From positions 1 through 34,134 of the forward strand of contig CAIOKO010000262.1 of NCBI GenBank assembly GCA_903858935.1: DNA of 34,134 nucleotides, in the 5' to 3' direction. The notes beneath the pieces were generated by a model that searched no databases, was not told the origin of the DNA, and saw only the letters and a list, made by a program, of their open reading frames with translations. Origin of the DNA: an uncultured Schlesneria sp. Lineage in GTDB: Bacteria > Planctomycetota > Planctomycetia > Planctomycetales > Planctomycetaceae. Shown piece by piece: positions 24,019-32,623 of the stretch. The translations under genes were made by a program, and so were the position numbers. The stretch's first letter is position 1. Each line of letters opens with the position of its first letter.

Positions 24019-25260
24019 TCATTCCGAGACCGAAGATCGTAACGATGAAAGTCGGTGAAAGGACCTCAGGTACAGACGCCCGTTGGCCACGGCAGGAGTC
24101 GAGTAGCTGGGGTCTCCGAGAGGATTTTCACCGAGCAACCGAAATTCCGATCCAGCCTCCACCACGACCACTTTACCCGACTCTTCAATACAATACAGCT
24201 TTCCGTCCACACAGATTGGCGAGCCACTGAAATTTCCTCCAACCCGCTCCTGCCAACGAGTTTTCTGGGTTTTCGGATCAAGACAAATCACCACCCCGTT
24301 ATCTGTCCAGAGAAATACGGAATCGTTCACTCCGACTACTGCGGGAACGTAGGGAAGATCTTTGTCTCGCCGGAACTTCACATGCGTCGTCTCGATCGCC
24401 CCGCTTCCTGAAGGATCGACACCAATCATGCGAACCCCTTTGCCTCCTTCGCCGCAGATCGCGTAGACCAGCCCGGACGCGTAAGTCGGCGACGCGACGG
24501 TCCGCTTGGGTAATTCGGCTGTTGACCAGTTCAAACTTCCAGACCAGGGATCGAGACTGCTCAAACCAGTCGCTCCGCTCAAACAGATTAATTGAGGCTT
24601 CCTGCCAGGAAGCTCGATCACGAGGGGAGTCGCATACGAAGCTTCTCTAGCGGCCCTGAGTGAGCTCCAGACCAGCCGACCATCGCGCCGATCATAGGCC
24701 ACGATCGAACTGGGCCCATCCTGATCGTTTGGAATGATGACCAGATCTTCAAACACAATCGGTGAAGTCCCCTGACCATGCCGACTGAGGAACGGACCAA
24801 GCCAGTTCCGCCAGACGAGATTACCCTCGATGTCATAGGCTGCCAGGCCGAACCGTTCTTCATCCGCGAAAGCGACATAGACTCGTTCGCCGTCGGTCGC
24901 GGGTGAACTTGAAGCAAAACTGTTTTTGTTGTGTTTGGGGTTCGTGTTGAAACCGGCCGCACGAGACCATTTCGTCTTTCCCGAGTCGGCGTCCAGACAG
25001 AGCAGATACCGAACACGCCCTTCGTCAGTGGCGGTCGTCACAAACAAATCCTGATCCCAGATCACCGGTGATGAATGCCCTTCACCTGGCAGCTCGACGA
25101 CCCACTCGTAATCCCCTTGACTCCAAGATGTTGGAAGTCCCTTGGCCCCCGAAACTCCCGAACCATCAGCGCCACGATACCGGGGCCAGTTCTCTGCCAT
25201 GGTTGGCGATGAGCCGCATGCGATAACCAACAGCAGCAACAGGAAACGAATGATCGACAC
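24019..25260 (-). CDS. PQQ-like (BamB-type) beta-propeller protein, exported
   Basis: The 413-residue protein has a signal peptide (about 1-22, ending SSPTMA). The mature part begins NWPRYRGADGSGVSG, the usual opening of planctomycete PQQ-binding-like propellers. Repeated blades have the pattern LDADSGKTKWSR, YDIEGNLVWRNW, YDRRDGRLVW, LDPWSGSLNWS and LDPKTQKTRWQ, as in outer membrane assembly factor BamB and quinoprotein dehydrogenases. The catalytic residues of true PQQ dehydrogenases are not evident, so a scaffold or binding role is more likely. It precedes the zinc-ribbon gene by 51 bp and follows the nucleotidyltransferase gene by 71 bp. Confidence 0.88.
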   Translation of the reverse strand: MSIIRFLLLLLVIACGSSPTMAENWPRYRGADGSGVSGAKGLPTSWSQGDYEWVVELPGEGHSSPVIWDQDLFVTTATDEGRVRYLLCLDADSGKTKWSRAAGFNTNPKHNKNSFASSSPATDGERVYVAFADEERFGLAAYDIEGNLVWRNWLGPFLSRHGQGTSPIVFEDLVIIPNDQDGPSSIVAYDRRDGRLVWSSLRAAREASYATPLVIELPGRKPQLICLSGATGLSSLDPWSGSLNWSTAELPKRTVASPTYASGLVYAICGEGGKGVRMIGVDPSGSGAIETTHVKFRRDKDLPYVPAVVGVNDSVFLWTDNGVVICLDPKTQKTRWQERVGGNFSGSPICVDGKLYCIEESGKVVVVEAGSEFRLLGENPLGDPSYSTPAVANGRLYLRSFHRLSSLRSSVSE

Positions 25261-25331
25261 GAGAGCATCTCAAAACGGAGTTGTGATTTTATTGAGTCGC
25301 CGAATGCAGGAGTTGAGTTGACATTAGATCA

Positions 25332-25997
25332 TCACGCATCAGGCGTGTCGAGAATCTGCTGCAATCGATCTGCCAATTCTTTTGGCAATTTCATCGGCCA
25401 TGTCGAATCAATCAGCCCGACCCCGATCAAATCCCGCAGGTGAGTTCGGTCTTTGTCGCGGTTCGACATCAGCTTCATCGTGACCAGCGATTCCAATGCG
25501 ATGACAGGAAACTTTGCCGGATCATCCACGGTGGTAATCTCAGGCGCCGGAAAAAGATGTTCAGCGCGAGTCTTTTCACCCGCGAACAACAGGTGAATCC
25601 CCTCGCTTGGCTTTCCATCTGGACCATCTCGGAAAAGTACTACGTCATAGACGACGTCAAAAACAAACCCCGCTTGTTCCAAGGTCGTTTTGATTGAATC
25701 CAGATCGCTTCGACGGACCAGAAGGTCGATGTCGCGAGTGTTTCGGACCGCCCCTTCGTCAACCGTTGCTACCCACGAGGCCACCGCGTTACCACCGCAG
25801 ACGGCGAACGGAATTCCCACGCGGTGTAGTGCTGATGCAGCTCGCAATAGCCGCTCTCGAACTTTTGCCACGGCAGACTCCATTCGATCAAGAACGGCGG
25901 AACTGAACCCAACGGTGCGGTCCGTCCAAGTCTTCGAAGGTTCAGAAGCAGGAATGATCGGCAAGATCAAAGCCTCGGATAGTGTCTGACAAAACAC
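25332..25997 (-). CDS. Nucleotidyltransferase-fold protein
   Basis: The protein has up to 221 residues. It has the signature of the minimal nucleotidyltransferase superfamily: FAVCGGNAVASW at about 64-75, then NTRDIDLLV with Asp89 and Asp91 as metal ligands, and ALESLVTMKLMSNRDKDRTHLRDL near the C-terminus. This resembles AbiEii/MNT-type proteins and a group common in planctomycetes. No cognate antitoxin (AbiEi) or HEPN partner is adjacent, so a toxin role is not supported. The start is uncertain: GTG at 25997 is the longest; ATG at 25883 would give 183 residues but would cut into a likely helix, and neither has a clear Shine-Dalgarno site. Confidence 0.78.
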   Translation of the reverse strand: MFCQTLSEALILPIIPASEPSKTWTDRTVGFSSAVLDRMESAVAKVRERLLRAASALHRVGIPFAVCGGNAVASWVATVDEGAVRNTRDIDLLVRRSDLDSIKTTLEQAGFVFDVVYDVVLFRDGPDGKPSEGIHLLFAGEKTRAEHLFPAPEITTVDDPAKFPVIALESLVTMKLMSNRDKDRTHLRDLIGVGLIDSTWPMKLPKELADRLQQILDTPDA

Positions 25998-26067
25998 GAT
26001 GTGGTTGCTTTCCGCATGTCATTGTTAAATCAGACGAAGTTGTGGAAGTCAATGACCTGTTCTTTTC

Positions 26068-27534
26068 TCACGCCAATATCGGGCGGATCAACTCGCCATG
26101 CACATCGGTCAGCCGGTAGTGGCGGCCCTGGAACTTGAACGTCAGCCGATGATGGTCAATCCCCAGGCAATGCAGGATCGTGGCGTTCAGATCATGCACA
26201 TGGACGGGGTCACGAGCAATATTGTAACTGTAGTCGTCGGTCTCACCATGTGTCATACCACCTCGAATTCCTCCGCCTGCCATCCAGATTGTGAAACAAC
26301 GCGGATGATGATCGCGGCCATAATTCGTAGCACTGAGGTTACCCTGGCAGTAGACAGTTCGTCCGAACTCGCCACTCCAGACAACCAGCGTGTCTTCGAG
26401 CAGCCCTCGCTGTTTCAGGTCTCGAATCAGTGCCGCACAGGGTTGGTCGATGTCGCGGGCCTGATTCGGAAGCTGTGCAGGCAGATTCGTGTGCTGGTCC
26501 CAACCCATATGGAACAATTGGATGAACCGGACACCTCGTTCGGCCAGTCGACGCGCCAGCAGACAATTGGCAGCAAACGTCCCCGGCTTTCGGGAATCGG
26601 GTCCATACAGGTCAAACGTGTGTGCCGTTTCTTTAGAGACATCCGCAAGTTCTGGCACCGACGTCTGCATCCGGTAAGCGAGTTCATACTGCTTGATCCG
26701 CGTTTCAATCTCAGGGTCACCCACGCGTTCAAGTTGAATTCGATTGAGCGCCGCCTGATCGTCGAGCATGCCGCGACGCAGGGAGGAATCAAGTCCAGGC
26801 GGATTCGACAGGTACAACACGGGGTCACCACCACTGCGCAGCTTGACACCCTGATGTTGCGAAGGAAGAAAGCCGGAACCCCACAGCCGATCGTACAACG
26901 GCTGATCATTTGGGCGACCCGTCCCGCGCGAAAGCATCACAACAAACGCGGGTAGATCTTTATTTTCGGAACCAAGTCCGTACGAAAGCCACGAACCCAG
27001 GCTGGGCCGACCTGCCAGTTGTGCGCCGGTTGTTAGAAATGTGACCGCCGGGTCGTGATTGATCGCTTCGGTATAAAGCGATTTAATAAAGCAAATGTCG
27101 TCAGACATGTTGGCGAGATGCGGCAGCAATTCGCTGACCGTCGCTCCGCTCTGGCCGTGTTGAGCGAACTTGTACATCGAAGGGACGACCGGAAACTTGT
27201 CCTGTCCCGCCGTCATGTTGGTCAGACGTTGTCCACGCCTGATCGATTCGGGTAGGTCTTCGCCCCGCCTTTTGACCAATTCCGGCTTGTGATCGAATAA
27301 TTCGATTTGCGATGGTGCCCCCGATTGAAACAGAAAAATCACTCGCTTGGCTCGTGGGATCGCATGCACCAGATCATTCGCAACGGGGGCCGCTTGTGTG
27401 CTGCTTTTGTCATTGATCTGACTGTCATCAGCCAGCAAGGAATTCAAGGCCGTCAGGCCGAGCGAACATCCAGCACCACTGAGGAAAGCTCGTCGGGAAC
27501 TTTGCAGAATCAAATTGTTCAGCGATGCACGCAT
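26068..27534 (-). CDS. DUF1501 family protein, PSD1 operon
   Basis: The 488-residue protein has a Tat signal: Arg14-Arg15 in [11 protein letters not shown], followed by a hydrophobic stretch. Landmarks of the family are [72 protein letters not shown] and [19 protein letters not shown]. The subgroup is the one normally encoded next to PSD1 cytochromes, and it differs from the DUF1501 protein at 14757 in both signal and insertions. Its start is 31 bp past the stop of the PSD1 gene, so the two form an operon and are probably exported together. The enzymatic role is unknown. Confidence 0.95.
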   Translation of the reverse strand: MRASLNNLILQSSRRAFLSGAGCSLGLTALNSLLADDSQINDKSSTQAAPVANDLVHAIPRAKRVIFLFQSGAPSQIELFDHKPELVKRRGEDLPESIRRGQRLTNMTAGQDKFPVVPSMYKFAQHGQSGATVSELLPHLANMSDDICFIKSLYTEAINHDPAVTFLTTGAQLAGRPSLGSWLSYGLGSENKDLPAFVVMLSRGTGRPNDQPLYDRLWGSGFLPSQHQGVKLRSGGDPVLYLSNPPGLDSSLRRGMLDDQAALNRIQLERVGDPEIETRIKQYELAYRMQTSVPELADVSKETAHTFDLYGPDSRKPGTFAANCLLARRLAERGVRFIQLFHMGWDQHTNLPAQLPNQARDIDQPCAALIRDLKQRGLLEDTLVVWSGEFGRTVYCQGNLSATNYGRDHHPRCFTIWMAGGGIRGGMTHGETDDYSYNIARDPVHVHDLNATILHCLGIDHHRLTFKFQGRHYRLTDVHGELIRPILA

Positions 27535-27565
27535 CGGAAGTCTTTCGGTTGATACAGGACGATTC

Positions 27566-30500
27566 TTACGGTTTCACAACCGCCTCGTCGACGTTGAAGA
27601 TCACACTCACTGTCGCCGTGTAGGCCGCTAATTCTGTGGGGTCAATCGATTGATCCCTAGGGGTCTCGCCGAGTGCCAGAAATTGCTCAACCTGTTGCGA
27701 GCTTGCTTTGTAAGACTTTAGCCGTCGTTCAAATCCTTCCACGAGCACACTCAGTTCGCGATCGCTGGGGCTACGGGAAAGAATCTGGCGGACTGCCCAT
27801 TCCAGACGAGATGGAGCGGAAGCCCCCCCGAGTTTGATTGCTCGCTCTGCCACGACTCTGGCCGCTTCAATAAAGGCCACATCATTCATCAGGTTAAGAG
27901 CCTGCAGTGGCGTGTTGGTACGAGGCAGGCTGACTCGACAAGCTTCACGAGGTGAGGAATCAAAAATCGCTAGAGATGGAGGTGGCGCTGTTCGTCTTCG
28001 AAACGTATACACGCCACGCCGATACAGGTTCGCCCCGTGATCCTGCACATAAATCGAAAACGGACCGGGAACCGCATCGGCACTCAATTCTTCCCAAAGT
28101 CCTGGCGGCTGATAGGGCTTCACGCTGGGGCCGCCCAACGTTTCAACCAGAAGTCCGCTGGTTGCAAGCGCCGCATCTCGAATCATTTCCGCAGGCAATC
28201 GGAACCGGGGTCCTCGTGCCATCCAGCGGTTGTCTGGATCACGTAGACGCAATTCGTCCGAGGCGAAGGACGATTGCCGGTAGGTTGAGGACGTGACCAT
28301 TTGCCGAAGAATGTGCTTGAGGTTCCAGGTAGCAGGTCTCTTTTGAGTATTTGAATCTTCCTGGGGCGAGTTGCGTTGAACCGGATCACTCTCAAATCCC
28401 ATCCCCCTTTGCATCCGTCCGTTGAATTCCACAGCTAGCCAATCAAGAAGTTCGGGATAAATCGGCAATTCACCTTGAGTTCCGAAATCTTCAGCAGTCT
28501 TTACCAGGCCGACACCAAACAGAGATTGCCATAGTCGGTTCACGGTGACACGAGCGGTTAACGGATTGTCGGGCGAGATTAACCAGCGAGCGAGTTCCAA
28601 TCGATCAAGCTGGCTGACTCCACCAGAGTCAATGTTTTTTGAGGGGGGCGGCAACAACGAGACTGGAATCGCTGCTTCGACAAGGTCACCCGGTTTGTCA
28701 TATTCACCTCGCTTCAGCATCCGAGTTTCGCGAGGGTTTGCCTGGTCTGCCATGACCATTGTCGTCGGGATCGTGGCCAGATACGCCAGGTAATGGGATC
28801 TCGCATCGTAAAGATTCTGCCGTGTGCGGCGTTCGTTCTCCGGGGCGTGTTCTGCCAGATAGAACTCGCTGAACTTTTCGATCGACGATCTTCGGTTTTG
28901 ATTTTCAACTGGCCGGGCAGCGATCGCCGAAATCGAATCCCCTTCTGCCAGCGAGATCGAAGCTTCTGTCGTCAACTGACCTCGGTAACACCGAAGTTCA
29001 TCGATTTGTCCCACAAATGGCTTCGCGCTACCACCCCCTCCAACACAAAGTGGCGGTTTCACCTTGATCGGGTTACTGAGCAGATCGATCAGGACCGTCA
29101 GCTTTGCCGCGGCTCCATTAATCCGAACGCCGACACCTCGTGCGGCACTTGATCCATCATAGGAAACAAAGACGTGCGACCATTGATCGGCGGGAAGAAC
29201 CTCGTCCGTTTCGACACGGATCAGGTCGTCGAGGATGCGGCCCGAGAACAGGACTTGAAGACGGCCATTCGCTTCACGACGCAATTCATAACCGCGCGAC
29301 GCATTATCGTGATCCATTTTGGCGAGGATGGTCATCGCCCCGGAATCTTTTGGTTTGACCCAGCACGAAATCGCAAACGATTCGTCATCGCCGAAGTCCG
29401 CGACTTCCGGCGCTTCGATCCATCGCTGACCGTCAAGATTTGCAGCTTGTCCAATTCGTCCGTTGGCAAAGTCCGGTGCAGCACCTCGCCAGACGCAGGC
29501 AAGTTTCTCGTCGACACCCGCATCGAAAGGTGTGGTTTGCGACTCAATATTCTTAATCGGAACTGGTTTTAGCGGAACGACGGGTCGTTCGATCTGGTTG
29601 TTTCCATCCAGCGCGATGTGCGATTCGAGTCCTTTGCGGAGACTCCAGTCGATCTGTTCACCTTGTTCACGGATCTTCGCAGCGAGTGAATTCATCCCAG
29701 CCCGGACCGCCGGCTGCATCAAATTCCATGCAGATTCTGCCGCCGTCGATTCCTGTTGAAGAGCTGCCAGCCGTCGCTGCTGATCCACAGTCGGAGCGGG
29801 AAGGTATGGCATGGAGTTACCGTTACGAATGTATTTTCCCGGTTCAGGAACCTGATTGAAAAAGGCAAACAACTGATAGAACTCACGCTGGTTGATTGGA
29901 TCGTACTTATGGTCGTGACATCGGGCGCACCCGATGGTCAGACCGAGCCAGACGGTTGAGGTCGTCTCAACTCGATCAACGACATATTCGATCCGAAACT
30001 CTTCGGGAATGATTCCCCCTTCGGCATTTCCCCGATGATTGCGGTTGAATCCCGTGGCGATCATCCGAGCATTCGCGGTCACCGGATTACGGAACGACGA
30101 TGTCGCTTCGTTCGCGTCCCGTGCGGCACGTTCCGCCCTCGCTTCAACCAGGTCTCCGGCAAGCTGGTCGATCGTAAATTCATCGAACGGCTGATTCTGA
30201 TTAAACGCGTCAATCACCCAGTCCCGCCAGCGCCACATGAAGCGAGGTCCGTCGGTCTGGTATCCATTGGTATCCGCATAGCGAGCGGCGTCGAGCCAGT
30301 TGGCTGCCATCCGTTCCCCGTACCGAGGTGAAGCCAACAAGCGATCGACCTGTCTTTCAAATGCGTCCGGTGACGCATCAGAAATAAACTCATCAACTTC
30401 GGCCAAAGTCGGTGGCAACCCGATCAGATCAAAGCTGACCCGTCGAATCAGCGTTGTTTTCTCCGCATCCGAAGCGGCAACCAATCGTTCTCGATCAAGC

Positions 30501-31012
30501 CGGTCACGGACGAAACTGTCGATCGGACTACGAGATCCAGCCGATTGATTCGTTGTCGGCGGCGCTATCCCCCTGGGTGGTATGAACGACCAATGCGGCT
30601 GATATTCCGCCCCCTGATCGATCCATTGCTTCAGCAGATCAATTTCCGCTGGCGACAGCTTCAGGCTGGACGCAGGAGGTGGCATTTGTTCGTCGGGATT
30701 AGTCGAACTGATTCGGCGGAATACATCGCTTTTCGATGAATCGCGAGGAGCAATAGCTCGCTTATCATCTCGTTCCGCAGTCGCCGCATCACGCTGATCC
30801 AGACGAAGTCCCGCCGCGCGTTTGGCAGAATCAGGACCATGACAGACAAAGCATTTGTCTGACAAAATCGGCCGGATATCGCGATTAAATTCCAGTTTTG
30901 CCGGTACAGTTTCGGCTGCAATCAATAATTGACCACAGACGATGGCAATCGACGCAATGGCGGCGAAAGGAAGCCAACGCAATCGGAATGAAATTGGCAA
31001 ACGTTGCACCAT
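27566..31012 (-). CDS. PSD1 / DUF1549-DUF1553 cytochrome c protein with LamG-like domain
   Basis: The 1148-residue exported protein has a signal peptide (about 12-33, cleaved near AAETV), then a planctomycete cytochrome C domain with one heme site CFVCH at 54-58 and probable axial Met in QMPPP near 110. DUF1549 (about 160-390) includes [28 protein letters not shown]-like sequence and [13 protein letters not shown], a second C-x2-C-H. A LamG/concanavalin-like domain lies at about 510-690 ([26 protein letters not shown]). DUF1553 (about 790-1125) has [14 protein letters not shown] and [15 protein letters not shown]. These giant cytochromes are hallmarks of planctomycetes and often occur with sulfatases and glycan degradation. 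The substrate is unknown; the LamG-like insert suggests polysaccharide contact. Confidence 0.94.
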   Translation of the reverse strand: MVQRLPISFRLRWLPFAAIASIAIVCGQLLIAAETVPAKLEFNRDIRPILSDKCFVCHGPDSAKRAAGLRLDQRDAATAERDDKRAIAPRDSSKSDVFRRISSTNPDEQMPPPASSLKLSPAEIDLLKQWIDQGAEYQPHWSFIPPRGIAPPTTNQSAGSRSPIDSFVRDRLDRERLVAASDAEKTTLIRRVSFDLIGLPPTLAEVDEFISDASPDAFERQVDRLLASPRYGERMAANWLDAARYADTNGYQTDGPRFMWRWRDWVIDAFNQNQPFDEFTIDQLAGDLVEARAERAARDANEATSSFRNPVTANARMIATGFNRNHRGNAEGGIIPEEFRIEYVVDRVETTSTVWLGLTIGCARCHDHKYDPINQREFYQLFAFFNQVPEPGKYIRNGNSMPYLPAPTVDQQRRLAALQQESTAAESAWNLMQPAVRAGMNSLAAKIREQGEQIDWSLRKGLESHIALDGNNQIERPVVPLKPVPIKNIESQTTPFDAGVDEKLACVWRGAAPDFANGRIGQAANLDGQRWIEAPEVADFGDDESFAISCWVKPKDSGAMTILAKMDHDNASRGYELRREANGRLQVLFSGRILDDLIRVETDEVLPADQWSHVFVSYDGSSAARGVGVRINGAAAKLTVLIDLLSNPIKVKPPLCVGGGGSAKPFVGQIDELRCYRGQLTTEASISLAEGDSISAIAARPVENQNRRSSIEKFSEFYLAEHAPENERRTRQNLYDARSHYLAYLATIPTTMVMADQANPRETRMLKRGEYDKPGDLVEAAIPVSLLPPPSKNIDSGGVSQLDRLELARWLISPDNPLTARVTVNRLWQSLFGVGLVKTAEDFGTQGELPIYPELLDWLAVEFNGRMQRGMGFESDPVQRNSPQEDSNTQKRPATWNLKHILRQMVTSSTYRQSSFASDELRLRDPDNRWMARGPRFRLPAEMIRDAALATSGLLVETLGGPSVKPYQPPGLWEELSADAVPGPFSIYVQDHGANLYRRGVYTFRRRTAPPPSLAIFDSSPREACRVSLPRTNTPLQALNLMNDVAFIEAARVVAERAIKLGGASAPSRLEWAVRQILSRSPSDRELSVLVEGFERRLKSYKASSQQVEQFLALGETPRDQSIDPTELAAYTATVSVIFNVDEAVVKP

Positions 31013-31242
31013 CGAACTCGTCCGTTCGGAGCAGGGTGAGGATTCTTCAGAGTCTCAGGATTGTAACCGCCGATGTTCCAAGTTTGATACAAGAATTGCC
31101 GCCGGAATACGAGCCGGCGTGATTTGTATTCGATCAATTGTTTCATAGCTTGTAGCAGGTTTGAAGTTGGCCAACTTGATCAACAAACTTTGCGATCGGT
31201 TTCCCGACACCACGCAACTCACCGACCGAAAGTCTCTTTTGA

Positions 31243-31275
31243 TTCTCTTCCCTTCCCTCCCCTTCTCTTCCCTTC
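31243..31275 (+). repeat. 33-nt pure pyrimidine tract with internal direct repeat
   Basis: Every base from 31243 to 31275 is C or T on plus. TTCTCTTCCCTTC occurs twice, at 31243-31255 and 31263-31275. Such tracts can form triplex DNA or be slippage products; no gene function is implied. Confidence 0.7.
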
Positions 31276-31338
31276 GTGACCTTCCTTAACTTCTGTTCAA
31301 AATCTTCTCTTACCTACTGCCAGCTTCCCGTTGTCACA

Positions 31339-31858
31339 AAATTTGGTGTCAAAGTTTGTTCGAGTTTGTTCGACTTCGATCATTCCTCGTATTTCATAGG
31401 GTTTTCGCGATTGTTTTTGTGTTTTTTGGGGGTGTTCGAGTTTGTTCGACTTTGTCACAGTTCGATCGACTTCGAATCTCCCCATTCTTCCCAGGCGAGC
31501 CGGGCAGCGTAAGCTCCCGGACTTTTCGTTCTCTTCAGTCCTGTTATCAAAGGGGCCAACGAGAAATTCGGTGTCACAGTTTGTTCGAGTTCGATCGACT
31601 TCGATCATTCCTCGTATTTCATAGGGTTTTCGCGATTGTTTTCGTGTTTTCTGGGGGTGTTCGAGTTTGTTCGACTTTGTCACAGTTCGATCGACTTCGA
31701 ATCTCCCCATTCTTCCCAGGCGAGCCGGATAGCATACGCTCCCGGACTATTCGTTCTCTTCAGTTCTGCTGCAAAAGGCCACCGATAAATTCGGTGTCAA
31801 AGTTCACCCGACTTCGCGCGACTTCGACCATTCCTCGTAATTCATTGGGTTTTGGCGA
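31339..31858. repeat. Tandem repeat, unit about 225 bp, 2.3 copies
   Basis: Units start at 31339, 31564 and 31787 with AAATT[T/C]GGTGTCA. Units 1 and 2 (225 and 223 bp) are nearly identical over most of their length, e.g. CATTCCTCGTATTTCATAGG and AGTTTGTTCGACTTTGTCAC. Unit 3 is diverged and ends about 31858. Each full unit contains several TTCGA[C/G]TT motifs about 10 bp apart and one GGCGAGCCG...CCCGGACT element (31494-31522; 31719-31747). Confidence 0.85.
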
Positions 31859-32245
31859 CTGCTCACCATATTCCCGTCGTGAAAAAGTTCACCAGAGTTC
31901 GCGCGACTTCACCGGAGTTCGAATTCGACAATTGCCGTTGCGCGAGTTTTCCCTGACCCGCACAGACTCGACCGCCGGTTCACTATCCAAACAACCCAGC
32001 GAACAAAAGTGGTACTGGCTCCGAGGTCCCTGTCCGGCTTTTGTTCGCCAAAACAAGACGACTTATTTTTATGTTTTTCTTTATCGCACGTCAATAGAAG
32101 CATAAAATTATATTCTTATCAATTGGAAGGTGTTCATGAGAAGGATTCTCGCCAGGACCAAGTACACGATTCTGTCGTCTCGGTCGCATGTTAATTGGTC
32201 TGTGTCACTGCGAACGAGACAACGCGGGCTTCGCCCACAACCCAA

Positions 32246-32623
32246 TCACGAAAAGAATTTGAACCACGAAATACGCGAAACACACGAAAAAACAGTCGAG
32301 GCGAGCCGATGTGCGTCAGTCCCCGGACTCTTTTCTTCGATAAAATCGTCGCACAGCGCGGACTCGTAAGAGTTTAGTCGACCGGTTTGGTGCCTTTTGC
32401 GAACGAGTGTCGTGGCGCGTTCGATGACTGGAAACGGCGGATCGTCGTGAAGGTATTCGATCGCAGTCATGCCGGGTAATGTGAGCGCGCAGCGGCGAAC
32501 GGCCTTGGCGTCAGTTGCGATTTGCAGAATTCCGGCGGCAAGGGTTCGGGAACAGTCGCATTTCCGCGAATTCGTCGTGCAAGGGCGATCAGACGCAGCC
32601 GATTCGCGACTGGCTTTGGGCAT
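32246..32623 (-). CDS. Doubtful ORF overlapping the end of the IS66 transposase
   Basis: A 125-codon frame starts with ATG overlapping the transposase stop (TGATG). The middle (GMTAIEYLHDDPPFPVIERA) looks protein-like, but the last third is translation of dispersed repeat DNA (32260-32330), so a full-length product is unlikely. It could be a passenger or remnant frame of the element. I recognise no family. Confidence 0.25.
   Translation of the reverse strand: MPKASRESAASDRPCTTNSRKCDCSRTLAAGILQIATDAKAVRRCALTLPGMTAIEYLHDDPPFPVIERATTLVRKRHQTGRLNSYESALCDDFIEEKSPGTDAHRLASTVFSCVSRISWFKFFS
32300..32329. repeat. Dispersed GGCGAGCCG repeat, third copy
   Basis: GGCGAGCCGATGTGCGTCAG followed by TCCCCGGACT resembles the two copies inside the tandem units at 31494-31522 and 31719-31747 (GGCGAGCCGG...AGCG/C...CTCCCGGACT). 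It is preceded by the ACACACGAAAA motif. This is a short dispersed repeat rather than a gene. Confidence 0.5.

Larger units (their letters stand above)
31013..32622. other. Gene-poor repeat region, about 1.6 kb
   Basis: No convincing gene lies here. From left to right it holds the PSD1 promoter region, a 33-nt pyrimidine tract (31243-31275), a ~225-bp tandem repeat (31339-31858), degenerate TTCGCGCGACTTC-type motifs to about 31920, a low-complexity stretch with an AT-rich patch near 32050-32120, an AACCACGAAATACGCG / ACACACGAAAA motif (32263-32290), and dispersed GGCGAGCCG elements. Long frames on both strands exist only because the repeat unit keeps its reading phase. The region looks like accumulated repeat debris beside an insertion sequence. 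Confidence 0.6.

Noticed and set aside
25332-25997. An AbiE-type toxin-antitoxin system
   Set aside because: The nucleotidyltransferase fold is present, but no antitoxin or HEPN gene is adjacent; neighbours are a PQQ propeller and a DUF1501 gene.
26098-26955. A 285-codon plus-strand frame
   Set aside because: It lies opposite the well-supported DUF1501 gene and has no recognisable domain; a shadow frame.
31297-31710. A 137-codon minus-strand frame with repeated peptide blocks
   Set aside because: Same cause as above: the peptide repeat mirrors the DNA repeat and does not look like a folded protein.
31339-31858. A CRISPR array
   Set aside because: The units are about 225 bp and nearly identical throughout, without short repeats alternating with unique spacers, and no cas gene is present.
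31356-32105. A 249-codon plus-strand frame through the tandem repeat
   Set aside because: It exists because the 225-bp unit keeps phase; composition is low-complexity, the minus strand is open too, no ribosome binding site or family is seen, and it runs on through repeat debris.
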